Source: Cognatilysobacter claricitrinus | GTDB lineage: Bacteria; Pseudomonadota; Gammaproteobacteria; Xanthomonadales; Xanthomonadaceae | NCBI RefSeq assembly: GCF_045866565.1 | Contig: NZ_BAAFZV010000003.1 | Coordinates: forward strand, 310,001-374,000 | DNA: 64,000 nt | Reading direction: 5' to 3' | In this document: positions 53,242 through 61,258 of the stretch, piece by piece | Layout: every line of letters starts with the position of its first letter | How positions within the stretch are numbered: the first letter of the stretch is position 1 | The notes under the pieces: model-generated | What the model was told of the DNA's origin: nothing | The model's database searches: none | Seen by the model: the letters and a program-made list of their open reading frames with translations, nothing else | Program-made: the position numbers and the translations under genes

Positions 53242-53564
53242 TCGAGATCAGTGGGCACTGCATCAACACGCGGCACGTGGCGGTGGTGGGCGCGGTCACG
53301 CGTACGCGCGGCATGCGTTACGCGTTCGAGGTGATGTTCGCCGGCAACGAAACGCCACTTCGCTTCGTGTTCGACAGGGATGACGACGCAGCGCTTGCGC
53401 GCGAATCGCTGATCGCACGCACCGAGTCGGACGACGACGCGCTTACCGCGATAAGCGCGCCACGCGTCGGGGTCGCAACGCCCAGGACCGCCGATGCGGA
53501 TCGCCCGATCTCGGTGATTCGACGGTCGACCGATGCGTCGGCAGAAGGTGCGCGCGTAATGTGA
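53238..53564 (+). CDS. small hypothetical protein, 108 aa (second of a pair)
   Basis: Begins MIEISGHCINTRHVAVVGAVTR, a beta-strand pattern with RYAFEVMFAGNETPLRFVFDRDDDAALARESL, like a small single-domain fold. The C-terminal third is polar. Coupled to the preceding gene by an ATGA overlap. Function unknown. Confidence 0.58.
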   Translation: MIEISGHCINTRHVAVVGAVTRTRGMRYAFEVMFAGNETPLRFVFDRDDDAALARESLIARTESDDDALTAISAPRVGVATPRTADADRPISVIRRSTDASAEGARVM

Positions 53565-53782
53565 TCTGACTATGCGTTCGGTGCTGCTCGCGCGTGCACG
53601 AACGCCGTCGCTGTCACGCCCTCGTCCCGCGGCGGCGCGCACTCTGCGCCTGCACCGATTCGCCAGCAACGATCCCGGCAGCACCCGACACGTCGCAAAC
53701 GCGGCATCGGGTCTCGAACGCTTCCATCGAAGCGCCGGCCCATTGGCCATCTACGGCAACTGCCGTCACCGGGACACTTCCT

Positions 53783-53995
53783 ATGAATGCTCCAAACGAC
53801 ACCAGCACCCAGAAGCGCGACAACTCGAACCTTACGGACAAGTCCGGCACTGTCGGCGCGCGCGTCGATGCACCGAGCAAGGACGCGAACGCGAAGGACG
53901 CGTCGACCGTCAAGTCGGGTTCGCCCGCTACCCCGCAAACCGGTTCCGCGTCAGCAACCGGCAAGTTCGGCGCCAGCGATCATTCCAAGCGCTGA
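53783..53995 (+). CDS. small hydrophilic disordered protein, 70 aa
   Basis: Begins MNAPNDTSTQKRDNSNLTDK and is made almost wholly of Ser, Thr, Asp, Lys, Ala and Asn, with no hydrophobic core. Such composition recalls hydrophilin-like stress proteins, but no family is assigned. A perfect intrinsic terminator follows 24 bases after the stop, which supports an expressed single gene. The region 53565-53782 before it should hold its promoter. Confidence 0.6.
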   Translation: MNAPNDTSTQKRDNSNLTDKSGTVGARVDAPSKDANAKDASTVKSGSPATPQTGSASATGKFGASDHSKR

Positions 53996-54019
53996 TTCCG
54001 TGTTCCATCGATGACGAAG

Positions 54020-54043
54020 GCGGGGCGAAAGCCCCGCTTTTTT
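54020..54043 (+). terminator. Rho-independent terminator of the 70-aa gene
   Basis: GCGGGGC, tetraloop GAAA, GCCCCGC followed by six T. A classic strong terminator. Confidence 0.94.
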
Positions 54044-54242
54044 CGTGTCCCGCACGCGGCTGCGAGCTCTTTTTCGGTCTCATTCGACGAGCTCCGATCC
54101 CCCGAAGTGGTATCGAGGTACCGGGGCCCACCGCATCGCCCGATGCCTGAACGAATCAGTCCGCCCGACTGGCGGGCGACGCTTTCCGGCAAGGCGGGCG
54201 CGCCCCGTTCATACTGTGCGCGGTCCGCCATAGGGTGCGTTC

Positions 54243-56258
54243 GTGTCCGTCCGTTTCGATGCGCTGTTCCAGCACTCGCCCAACGCCTACATGGTCGTTG
54301 ATCGCGAACTGCGCTTTCTCGACGCCAACCAGGCCTACGAGCTGCTGACCGGCCTGTCGCGCGAGCAGCTGCTGGGCCGTGGCCTGTTCGACGTGTTCCC
54401 GGGCGCGACCAACGATGACGGCAGCTCGCAGTCGGCAATCCTGCGGCGCTCGCTGCAGCGCGTGTTCGACACTGGCGAGCGCGACACGCTGGCCCTGATC
54501 CCCTACGCGATCACGATCGACACGGCCGACGGCCCGGTCACCGACATGCGCTACTGGAGCGCGACGCATACGCCCATCGTCGACTCCGATGGCCATGTGG
54601 CCGCGGTGATGCAGCACACGATGGACGTGACCGAAATGCACCGCCTGCGCGAGGAGCTGCAGCGTGCGCGCGCGGCGACCGGCGTGACGCAGGAGCAACT
54701 CGAGGAAGGCGTGCTGTCGCGCGCGGCGGCGGTGCAGCGCGACAACCAGCGGCTCACCGCGCGCCACGCGTTCCTCACCGACCTGTTCGCGCAGGCGCCC
54801 GGTTTCATGGCGGTGCTGCGCGGGCCGGATTACATCTTCGAACTCGCCAACGAAGCGTACGAGCGCCTGGTGTCCCGTTCGGACTTCGTCGGCCGGCCGT
54901 TGCGCGAGGTGCTGCCGGAAGTCGCCGACCAGGGCTTCGTGCAGCTGCTCGACCATGTCCGCATCACCGGCGAGCCCTTCGTGGGGCGCGGCATGCCGGC
55001 GGCATTGCGCGATGCGGAAGGCGTCGAGCGCACGCGCTTCGTCGATTTCGTGTACCAGCCGGTGCGCGACGCGAACGGGCAGATCGATGCGGTCTTCGTG
55101 CAGGGCGCGGACGTCACCGATCGCGAGGTCGCGCTGGCCGACGCGCGCAACAGCGAGGCGCGCTTCCGCACCATCGCGGACCTGGTGCCGCAGATGATCT
55201 GGTCGACGCTGCCCGACGGCTATCACGACTATTACAACCGGCGCTGGTACGACTTCACCGGCATGCCGGTCGGTTCCACGGACGGGGAAGCCTGGGCCGG
55301 CATGTTCCATACCGAGGACCAGCCGCGCGCCTGGGCGCGCTGGCGTCACAGCCTCGAGACCGGTGAGCCGTACGAAGTTGAATACCGGCTGCGCGATCGC
55401 AATGGCGACTACCAGTGGGTGCTCGGCCGCGCGTTGCCGGTGCGCGACGCGACGGGCGCCATCGTTCGCTGGATGGGCACGTGCACCGAGATCGACGACA
55501 TCAAGCGCACGCAGCAGATGCTCGAGCGCAGCGAAAACGCGTTGCGCGCCGCGGACCGGCAGAAGGACCAGTTCCTCGCCACGCTCGCCCACGAATTGCG
55601 CAACCCGCTCGCGCCGATCGTCACTGCCGTGCAGCTGCTGCGCATGGCGCCGGAGCGTGAGGCCACGGTGCGGCAGGCGACCGAGATCATCGATCGCCAG
55701 GCCGTGCACCTGCGCAACCTGGTCGAGGACCTGATCGACGTGTCGCGCGTCACGCGCGGCCTGTCGCGGCTGCAGACACGCGAGGTGCGGCTGTCCGACA
55801 GCGTCGCCGGTGCGATCGAGCAGACGCAGGCGCTGATCACGCGTCGCGGCCATCACTTGCAGGTCGATGACACCGGTCCCGGCGTGACGCTCGATGCGGA
55901 CCCCGTGCGGCTCACGCAGATCCTCACCAACCTGCTCAACAACGCCGCCAAGTACACGCCGCCCGGCGGCACGATCACGGTCGAAGTCGCTGTCGAGAAC
56001 CACGATGCCGTGGTGCGCGTGCGCGACACCGGCGTCGGCATGGACGAGGCGTTGCTGGCCCGCGTGTTCGAGCTGTTCGCGCAGGCGGAGGAAACGCCGG
56101 AACGCGGGCATGGCGGGCTCGGTATCGGCCTGTCGCTCGCGCGCAGCCTGGCGCAGCTGCATGGCGGCGACCTGACCGCGTGGAGCGCCGGCCCCGGCAT
56201 GGGTTCGACGTTCGAACTGCGCATTCCGTTGCAGCCGGCCGTCGCGCTCAACGTCTGA
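54243..56258 (+). CDS. soluble sensor histidine kinase with three PAS domains
   Basis: 671 residues, no membrane segment. PAS 1 (about 5-125), a coiled-coil linker (about 135-175), PAS 2 (about 180-300), PAS 3 (about 305-425). HisKA has FLATLAHELRNPLAPI (His near 448) and the ATPase domain has ILTNLLNNAAKYTPPGG and GHGGLGIGLSLARSLAQLHGG. Its kinase core is close to that of the hybrid kinase at 14.6-18.3 kb, but it has no receiver domain. Start GTG 54243. No response regulator gene is adjacent, so it is an orphan. Confidence 0.9.
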   Translation: MSVRFDALFQHSPNAYMVVDRELRFLDANQAYELLTGLSREQLLGRGLFDVFPGATNDDGSSQSAILRRSLQRVFDTGERDTLALIPYAITIDTADGPVTDMRYWSATHTPIVDSDGHVAAVMQHTMDVTEMHRLREELQRARAATGVTQEQLEEGVLSRAAAVQRDNQRLTARHAFLTDLFAQAPGFMAVLRGPDYIFELANEAYERLVSRSDFVGRPLREVLPEVADQGFVQLLDHVRITGEPFVGRGMPAALRDAEGVERTRFVDFVYQPVRDANGQIDAVFVQGADVTDREVALADARNSEARFRTIADLVPQMIWSTLPDGYHDYYNRRWYDFTGMPVGSTDGEAWAGMFHTEDQPRAWARWRHSLETGEPYEVEYRLRDRNGDYQWVLGRALPVRDATGAIVRWMGTCTEIDDIKRTQQMLERSENALRAADRQKDQFLATLAHELRNPLAPIVTAVQLLRMAPEREATVRQATEIIDRQAVHLRNLVEDLIDVSRVTRGLSRLQTREVRLSDSVAGAIEQTQALITRRGHHLQVDDTGPGVTLDADPVRLTQILTNLLNNAAKYTPPGGTITVEVAVENHDAVVRVRDTGVGMDEALLARVFELFAQAEETPERGHGGLGIGLSLARSLAQLHGGDLTAWSAGPGMGSTFELRIPLQPAVALNV

Positions 56259-56346
56259 GCTCGCCTGCGCGCCGCCCACCGCCGCTTCATGGGCGCTACA
56301 CACCCGCGCCCCGAAGGTGGCGGCTCGTTTCCCGCGCGAAACCGCC

Positions 56347-57150
56347 ATGCCGTCGCCGAGTCCCGCGTCCACCGGCCCGCTCGAAGTACGCCTTGCGCGA
56401 TCGGCTGACGAGATCCGTGCCGCGCAACAGCTGCGCCACGTGGTGTTCCGCGGCGCCACTGCGCGTACACGCGCAGGCGCGCTCGATCGCGACGACTACG
56501 ACGCGCGCATGGAGCACATCGTGGTGGTCGACCCGGCGTATGCAGGCAATGACGCCGGCGTGGTCGGCACGTACCGCGTCGCCACGCACGCCAACGCGGT
56601 CGCCGCGTTGCAGGGCTACGCCAGCCAGGAATTCGACCTCGCGCCGTTGGCGAACGTCGACGGGCCGCTGATGGAGCTCGGCCGCTCGTGCGTGCTGCCG
56701 CCGTATCGCACGCGTGGCGTGTTGAACCTGCTCTGGCGTGCGATCGGCGACTACGTGGCTGCCAATCGCATCGCGCTGATGTTCGGCTGCGCGAGCATTC
56801 CCGGCACCGATCCGGATGCAGCACGTCGACAACTCGCGTACCTGCACCGCCACCACCTCGCGCCCGCGGCGATCCGCCCGCGCGCCCGCGGCGACGGCGC
56901 GATTCCGCTGCCGGCCAGTTCGTCCACCACGCTCGACGACCACCGCACGCTGTTCTCGCTCGAGCCGTTGATCAAGGGCTACATCCGGCTCGGCGCGCAT
57001 ATCGGCGATGGCGCCTACGTCGATCACGACTTCGGCACCATCGACGTCTGCATCGTTCTGCCCACGGCCGCGCTATCGGCGCGTTCCGTGCGTCGCTACC
57101 GCCCGCACGCGCAGGCGGCGGCACGCGCGGCCTGCATCGGCGACGACTGA
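56347..57150 (+). CDS. olsB: L-ornithine N(alpha)-acyltransferase (hemolysin-like GNAT)
   Basis: Forms lyso-ornithine lipid from ornithine and 3-hydroxyacyl-ACP, the first step to ornithine lipids. 267 residues with the hemolysin-type acyltransferase features EVRLARSADEIRAAQQLRHVVFRG, LMELGRSCVLPPYRTRGVLNLLW and GYIRLGAHIGDGAYVDHDFGTIDVCIVL. ATG 56347 was chosen over 56317. Followed by olsA with a 3-base gap. The neighbouring acyltransferase supports the ornithine-lipid call. Confidence 0.88.
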   Translation: MPSPSPASTGPLEVRLARSADEIRAAQQLRHVVFRGATARTRAGALDRDDYDARMEHIVVVDPAYAGNDAGVVGTYRVATHANAVAALQGYASQEFDLAPLANVDGPLMELGRSCVLPPYRTRGVLNLLWRAIGDYVAANRIALMFGCASIPGTDPDAARRQLAYLHRHHLAPAAIRPRARGDGAIPLPASSSTTLDDHRTLFSLEPLIKGYIRLGAHIGDGAYVDHDFGTIDVCIVLPTAALSARSVRRYRPHAQAAARAACIGDD

Positions 57151-57153
57151 CGC

Positions 57154-57900
57154 ATGCGTCGCCTGGCGCGACTGGTCGCGTTGCTGGCCTGCGCGCTGGT
57201 ATTGGGCATCGCGCAGGCGGTCGTGCTGTGTGTCGTGCGCGGCGACCACCGCGTCGCGACCGTGCTGCCGATGCGGTTCCATCGCGCGGTGGTTCACCTG
57301 CTGGGGCTGCACGTGTGCGTCGACGGCGTCGCCAGCGATGCACCGCGTACCGCGTGGGTGGCGAACCATTTGTCCTATCTCGACGTGCCGGTGCTGGGCG
57401 CGCGGCTGCCGGCGCGTTTCGTCGCGAAGGACGAGGTGCGTGGCTGGCCATTGTTCGGCGTGCTTTCACGCCTGCAGCGCACGGTATTCATCGGCCGCCG
57501 CCGCACCGACGCGGCCGCCGCGCTCGACGCGATGTCGCGCGCGCTCGTAGACGGCCCCGGGCTCGTGCTGTTCGCCGAAGGCACCACCAGCGACGGCCGC
57601 GACGTGCGTGCGTTCCGTTCGCCGGTGTTCGCCACGCTCGCCGCAGTGGGCGACGTCATGGTGCAACCGGTCACGCTGGCCGTGGCGGGGCCAGATGCGG
57701 CCGCACGACGGGCGTATGCCTACATCGAGGACGACATGATCGCCTCGCACCTGTGGCGATTCCTCGGTCGCGCACGCACCGAGCTACGCCTGACGCTGCA
57801 CCCGCCGGTGCGAGCGGACGCGTTGGGCAGCGACCGCAAGGCGGCTGCGGCACATGTGCGCTCGATCGTCGCCGCGGCGCTGACCGCGCACGATCCATGA
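57154..57900 (+). CDS. olsA: lyso-ornithine-lipid O-acyltransferase / 1-acyl-glycerol-3-phosphate acyltransferase
   Basis: 248 residues, PlsC family. N-terminal membrane helix (about 5-28), catalytic HX4D in VANHLSYLDVPVLG, and FAEGTTSDGRDVRAF. As the partner of OlsB it would add the second acyl chain to make ornithine lipid; related enzymes also acylate lysophosphatidic acid. Its stop overlaps the start of the next membrane protein gene (ATGA). Confidence 0.88.
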   Translation: MRRLARLVALLACALVLGIAQAVVLCVVRGDHRVATVLPMRFHRAVVHLLGLHVCVDGVASDAPRTAWVANHLSYLDVPVLGARLPARFVAKDEVRGWPLFGVLSRLQRTVFIGRRRTDAAAALDAMSRALVDGPGLVLFAEGTTSDGRDVRAFRSPVFATLAAVGDVMVQPVTLAVAGPDAAARRAYAYIEDDMIASHLWRFLGRARTELRLTLHPPVRADALGSDRKAAAAHVRSIVAAALTAHDP

Positions 57901-58880
57901 CGCCACGCCTGCTCCGTGGCATCGGCATCGCCGCCGCCACGTTCGTGGCGGCATGGACGCTTCGCGAGCTCGTCATGCAGTTGCGCATGCTGGACGCGCA
58001 TGCAATCCGCGCGGCGATAGCGCTATTGCCGATGCGCGACGTACTCGCGAGCGTCGCGTTCACCGCATGCAGCTTAGGCGCGCTCGCCGTGGTGGAGCTG
58101 CTGGCCTGCCGCGCGGCCTGCGGCGACCGCGTGCCCGCACGACGGGCATTGCGCGCGGGCGCCATGGCACACGCGCTGTGCAACACGCTCGGCTTCCACG
58201 CCGTGCTGGCGCCGACGCTGCGCGTCGCGCTGTACCGCCGCGATGGCGTGGATGCATGGGCCGTCGCCAGAATCGTCGTCATCGTCGGCGCGGCGCTGGT
58301 GGCGGGTACGGTGATCGCGGTCCTGCTCGCTGCGGCGATGCAGTGGGGCGGCGCGGTGGCGCTGGTCGTCGCCGTGATCACGGCGGTCGCCGTGCTGGCG
58401 TCGTTGCGACGGTTGCCGCGTGTCGTGACCGGCCGCATGCCGACGTCGAACACCGCATTGGCGCCGCCGCTGGCTACCGTCGCCTTCGTCGAGGCCATGT
58501 TCGCGATGGCTGCGCTATTCGTGCTGATGCCCGAGCAGATCCGTGCGATGCCGGCGCATTTCGTGCTTGCCTTCGTCGGGTCCGCCACGCTCGGCGTGGT
58601 CAGCCACGCGCCGGGCGGGGTCGGGGTGTTCGAGGCGGGGATGCTGGCGTCGTTGCCCGGCGATCGCGCGCGCATCCTCGCGGCGCTCCTTGTGTTCCGC
58701 GTGGTCTACAACCTGCTGCCGGCGAGCGTTGCGGGACTCGCGTTCGTCGTGCAGCTGCGCGGTCGCGGAATCAGTTCGACGGCGGATACGCGCGGATTGC
58801 ACGCTGCTGCGCGAGATACAGGCGCGCCAGTGCGAACGCGCCGATCGGCCGACGTCCACGCCGGCGGTTCGCATCGCTGA
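57897..58880 (+). CDS. YbhN/UPF0104-like integral membrane protein
   Basis: 327 residues with about eight hydrophobic segments, like the LPG-synthase flippase domain/YbhN family: ALCNTLGFHAVLAPTLRVALYR and LGVVSHAPGGVGVFEAGMLASLPG are typical. A role in lipid translocation is inferred from the family and from coupling to olsBA. The last 34 or so residues (after QLRGRGISS) are polar and overlap the opposite-strand ATP-grasp gene by 110 bases, so the natural stop may have been lost. Confidence 0.82.
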   Translation: MTPRLLRGIGIAAATFVAAWTLRELVMQLRMLDAHAIRAAIALLPMRDVLASVAFTACSLGALAVVELLACRAACGDRVPARRALRAGAMAHALCNTLGFHAVLAPTLRVALYRRDGVDAWAVARIVVIVGAALVAGTVIAVLLAAAMQWGGAVALVVAVITAVAVLASLRRLPRVVTGRMPTSNTALAPPLATVAFVEAMFAMAALFVLMPEQIRAMPAHFVLAFVGSATLGVVSHAPGGVGVFEAGMLASLPGDRARILAALLVFRVVYNLLPASVAGLAFVVQLRGRGISSTADTRGLHAAARDTGAPVRTRRSADVHAGGSHR

Positions 58881-59847
58881 TACGGAACAGCAAGCGCTGC
58901 TTGGCGAACACGATGCGATAGACGTCGCGGATCGAGTACTTAGGGTCCCACGCATGTACGGCCTCCGAGCCCGCGCCGTTGACTTCCATGATGGTGAAGC
59001 GGCCCTCGCGGAGCGCGTCGAGCGAGTCGTAGCGCACGTCGAAGCGACCCACGTGGAATTCGCCCATGTCCTGCGCGATGGCGTCGACGCGTGCGAGCAG
59101 CGTGGACGTCGCATGCTGGCTGCCGTCCTCGTAGGCGCCGCCGACGCGCGTCGATGCCACGGTCGACAGGCGCACGTGCTCGCCGGGGGCAGGCACGCGC
59201 GAGGGGTCGACGCGCAGCTCGTGGCCTGGCGCGCGCAGCGCGCGTTGCAGGCGCGCGTCGCGTTGCACGAGGGTGGTGATGCTGTCGCGACCGTTACCGG
59301 TGATCGCCGGATAGTGGCGCAGCAGGATCCCGAGCAGGCGCCCGTTCGCGGCGCCGGGTTCGCGCACGTAGAACAGGCCCGCTTCGCCCGGCGCAGGCAG
59401 GTAACGCTGCAGCAGGAAGCGATGGCCGGCGGGGAAACGCGCCAGGTAGTCGTCGAGATCGGCGATACCGTGCAGCAGTCGCACGCCGTAGCCGCACCAG
59501 CCGACGTCGGGCTTGGCGACGATGGGGAACGCCAGCCCGGCCGCGTCCATCCGGGCGACGACGTCAGCGCGCGTGCACCGTCCCGCGACGACGTCGATGC
59601 AGTCCGCCGTCGCGGCGCGCGCGAGCGGGCCCATCGCCGCGAAATATTCGAGCTTGCCTTCGCCGACCAGCCCGCCGGACGTGATGCCGGGATTCGCGCA
59701 CGAAGGCAGCGTCACGCTGCGGTAGCGCAGGCCCAACCACAGCCACTGCGCGACCATCGGCACCAGGTTCAGCGATTTCGGCAGCTGCTCGAACCGCCCC
59801 GTCGCGGCGGGCGCGGCACGTGCGGCGGCGGGTTCAACCGCGTCCAC
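58771..59847 (-). CDS. ATP-grasp domain ligase
   Basis: 358 residues. ATP-grasp elements: FPIVAKPDVGWCGYGVRLL (ATP-binding Lys), FLLQRYLPAPGEAGLFYVREPG, and a C-terminal EVNGAGSEAVHAWDP with the metal-binding Glu/Asn. The family joins a carboxylate to an amine or thiol, and the substrate is unknown. The GTG start at 59847 overlaps the DUF1989 stop by 14 bases. Third gene of the GntA-DUF1989-ATP-grasp operon. Confidence 0.85.
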   Translation of the reverse strand: MDAVEPAAARAAPAATGRFEQLPKSLNLVPMVAQWLWLGLRYRSVTLPSCANPGITSGGLVGEGKLEYFAAMGPLARAATADCIDVVAGRCTRADVVARMDAAGLAFPIVAKPDVGWCGYGVRLLHGIADLDDYLARFPAGHRFLLQRYLPAPGEAGLFYVREPGAANGRLLGILLRHYPAITGNGRDSITTLVQRDARLQRALRAPGHELRVDPSRVPAPGEHVRLSTVASTRVGGAYEDGSQHATSTLLARVDAIAQDMGEFHVGRFDVRYDSLDALREGRFTIMEVNGAGSEAVHAWDPKYSIRDVYRIVFAKQRLLFRISDANRRRGRRPIGAFALARLYLAQQRAIRAYPPSN

Positions 59848-60433
59848 GTTCGATCCGGTAATCGATCGGCTTGTAGCGGAAGTTGTTGGATTGCCCCGCC
59901 GAGCATGCGGTCATGCCGACCACCAGCGGCATGCGCGCGCGCAGGCGCAAATGATCGCCAGCGCGACTGCGCGGCGGCAGCACGCGGATCACGCCGTTGT
60001 CGGCATCGACCGCCACATGCATGAACACGTTGAACGCGATCGGGATGCGGTCGACCTCGATGCCGTAGGGCGCGAGCGCGCCCGCGAGGTTGCCTTCGCA
60101 GCCGGGGCGGCCCTCGGTTTCGCCATAGATGATCGAGAACGTGTCCTTCGAACACGGCGTCAGCGTGAAGTCGTGCCGGCCGCAGGTGTCCTCGACGATG
60201 TCGAACATCGGCCGGCTGCGATTGGAATACAGCACGTCGCCGGTGGTGAGGAACAACCGCGACGCATAGTCGATGGAGCGGCCCGACGAGAGGTATTCGC
60301 GGGTGTCGTCGCGTGCGAACGCGACGAGGTCGCTGACCTGCTGGCCTTCCGGGTCGATCACGATGAGCTCGTCGCCGGCATCGAGCTCGAACGCCTGCGC
60401 GGAACACGCGTCGATGCGATGGGTCTGCGCCAT
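59834..60433 (-). CDS. DUF1989 (urea carboxylase-associated) family protein
   Basis: 199 residues with the family's metal-site pattern SRPMFDIVEDTCGRHDFTLTPCS and GETEGRPGCEGNL, then VDADNGVIRVLPPRSRAGDHLRLRARM. Known DUF1989 members include the carboxyguanidine deiminase subunits CgdA and CgdB. No urea/guanidine carboxylase is present here, so the substrate is not known. It starts at ATG 60433, one base overlapping the previous stop (TGATG). Confidence 0.9.
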   Translation of the reverse strand: MAQTHRIDACSAQAFELDAGDELIVIDPEGQQVSDLVAFARDDTREYLSSGRSIDYASRLFLTTGDVLYSNRSRPMFDIVEDTCGRHDFTLTPCSKDTFSIIYGETEGRPGCEGNLAGALAPYGIEVDRIPIAFNVFMHVAVDADNGVIRVLPPRSRAGDHLRLRARMPLVVGMTACSAGQSNNFRYKPIDYRIERGRG

Positions 60434-61161
60434 CAGTGCGGCTTCCCGGTACGGATGTGCAGCGGGCAGCGCCAGTCCGGTTCGACCGCGCGGCCGCTGT
60501 ACTGGCGGGTTTCCGCGGCGGTGCCAAAGTCGGCGAGGTTGGGGTTGGTCGAGCCCTGCAACGCGACATCGCGCGCACGCGTGGCCGCCTGCATGCGCGC
60601 ATAGCGGCCATCGGCGCGCAGGCGGTCGAACTGGCGATGCGAGTTGAACACCAGCGCCGGGCGCTCGAAGCGACGCGCGATGCGCGACGCACCCGGATGC
60701 AGGCCGATCACGAAGAACGGATGCCCGGCGATGCTCAGGCTGAAGCGCGGATCATCGGGATCGGTCGCGACGTCGTCGGCCCACGCATTGCCGCGTGCGC
60801 GATCGATGTCGTGCAGCTGCTGCAGATGCGCCCACAGCAGGCGGTCGAACGTGGCTTCGTCGGTGCGTTCGGGTGTTTCGAACACGGCGACGAAGGTGCG
60901 CAGCGTGCTGTCGTCATCGGTGGCGTCGACGACATCGGCGAACGATGCGAGCGCATCCACCAGCTGCGCCGCGTCGCGTGGACAGCCGAGCGCGCGGAAT
61001 TCGCGGATGCGCATGGCGCCGCGGTTCAGCGCGGCCTTGGCGCCGACGCAGGGAAACGCGGCGTCGGCGACGTGATCGAGGAAGCGCGCGGCGAGGCCGT
61101 CCTCCACGTCGGTCGGGAAGGCGTCGATCGCGTCGACAGGTTGGAGAGGCTGGAAGTCCAT
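60433..61161 (-). CDS. YqcI/YcgG family haem-dependent N-hydroxylase, GntA-like
   Basis: 242 residues with the full family pattern: FPCVGAKAALNRG, AVFETPERTDEATFDRLLWAHLQQLHD, SIAGHPFFVIGLHPGASRIARRF, LVFNSHRQFDRLR, LQGSTNPNLADFG and a C-terminal RQYSGRAVEPDWRCPL. The characterised member GntA hydroxylates a guanidine nitrogen in guanitoxin synthesis. The other guanitoxin genes are absent. First gene of a three-gene operon with DUF1989 and ATP-grasp; it follows purD after 97 bases. Confidence 0.9.
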   Translation of the reverse strand: MDFQPLQPVDAIDAFPTDVEDGLAARFLDHVADAAFPCVGAKAALNRGAMRIREFRALGCPRDAAQLVDALASFADVVDATDDDSTLRTFVAVFETPERTDEATFDRLLWAHLQQLHDIDRARGNAWADDVATDPDDPRFSLSIAGHPFFVIGLHPGASRIARRFERPALVFNSHRQFDRLRADGRYARMQAATRARDVALQGSTNPNLADFGTAAETRQYSGRAVEPDWRCPLHIRTGKPH

Positions 61162-61258
61162 GAGGTCCCGGGCGGCAGTTCGATCGCCACCCTACGGACC
61201 GCCGTGCATGGACACCGTGGACACCGGCGGCGGCCGGCGTCACCCGCTACGGGCGGGT

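Noticed and set aside
54156..56459. 767-codon open frame on the minus strand
   Set aside because: Antisense to the three-PAS kinase; Arg/His/Gln-rich composition typical of a GC-rich shadow frame.
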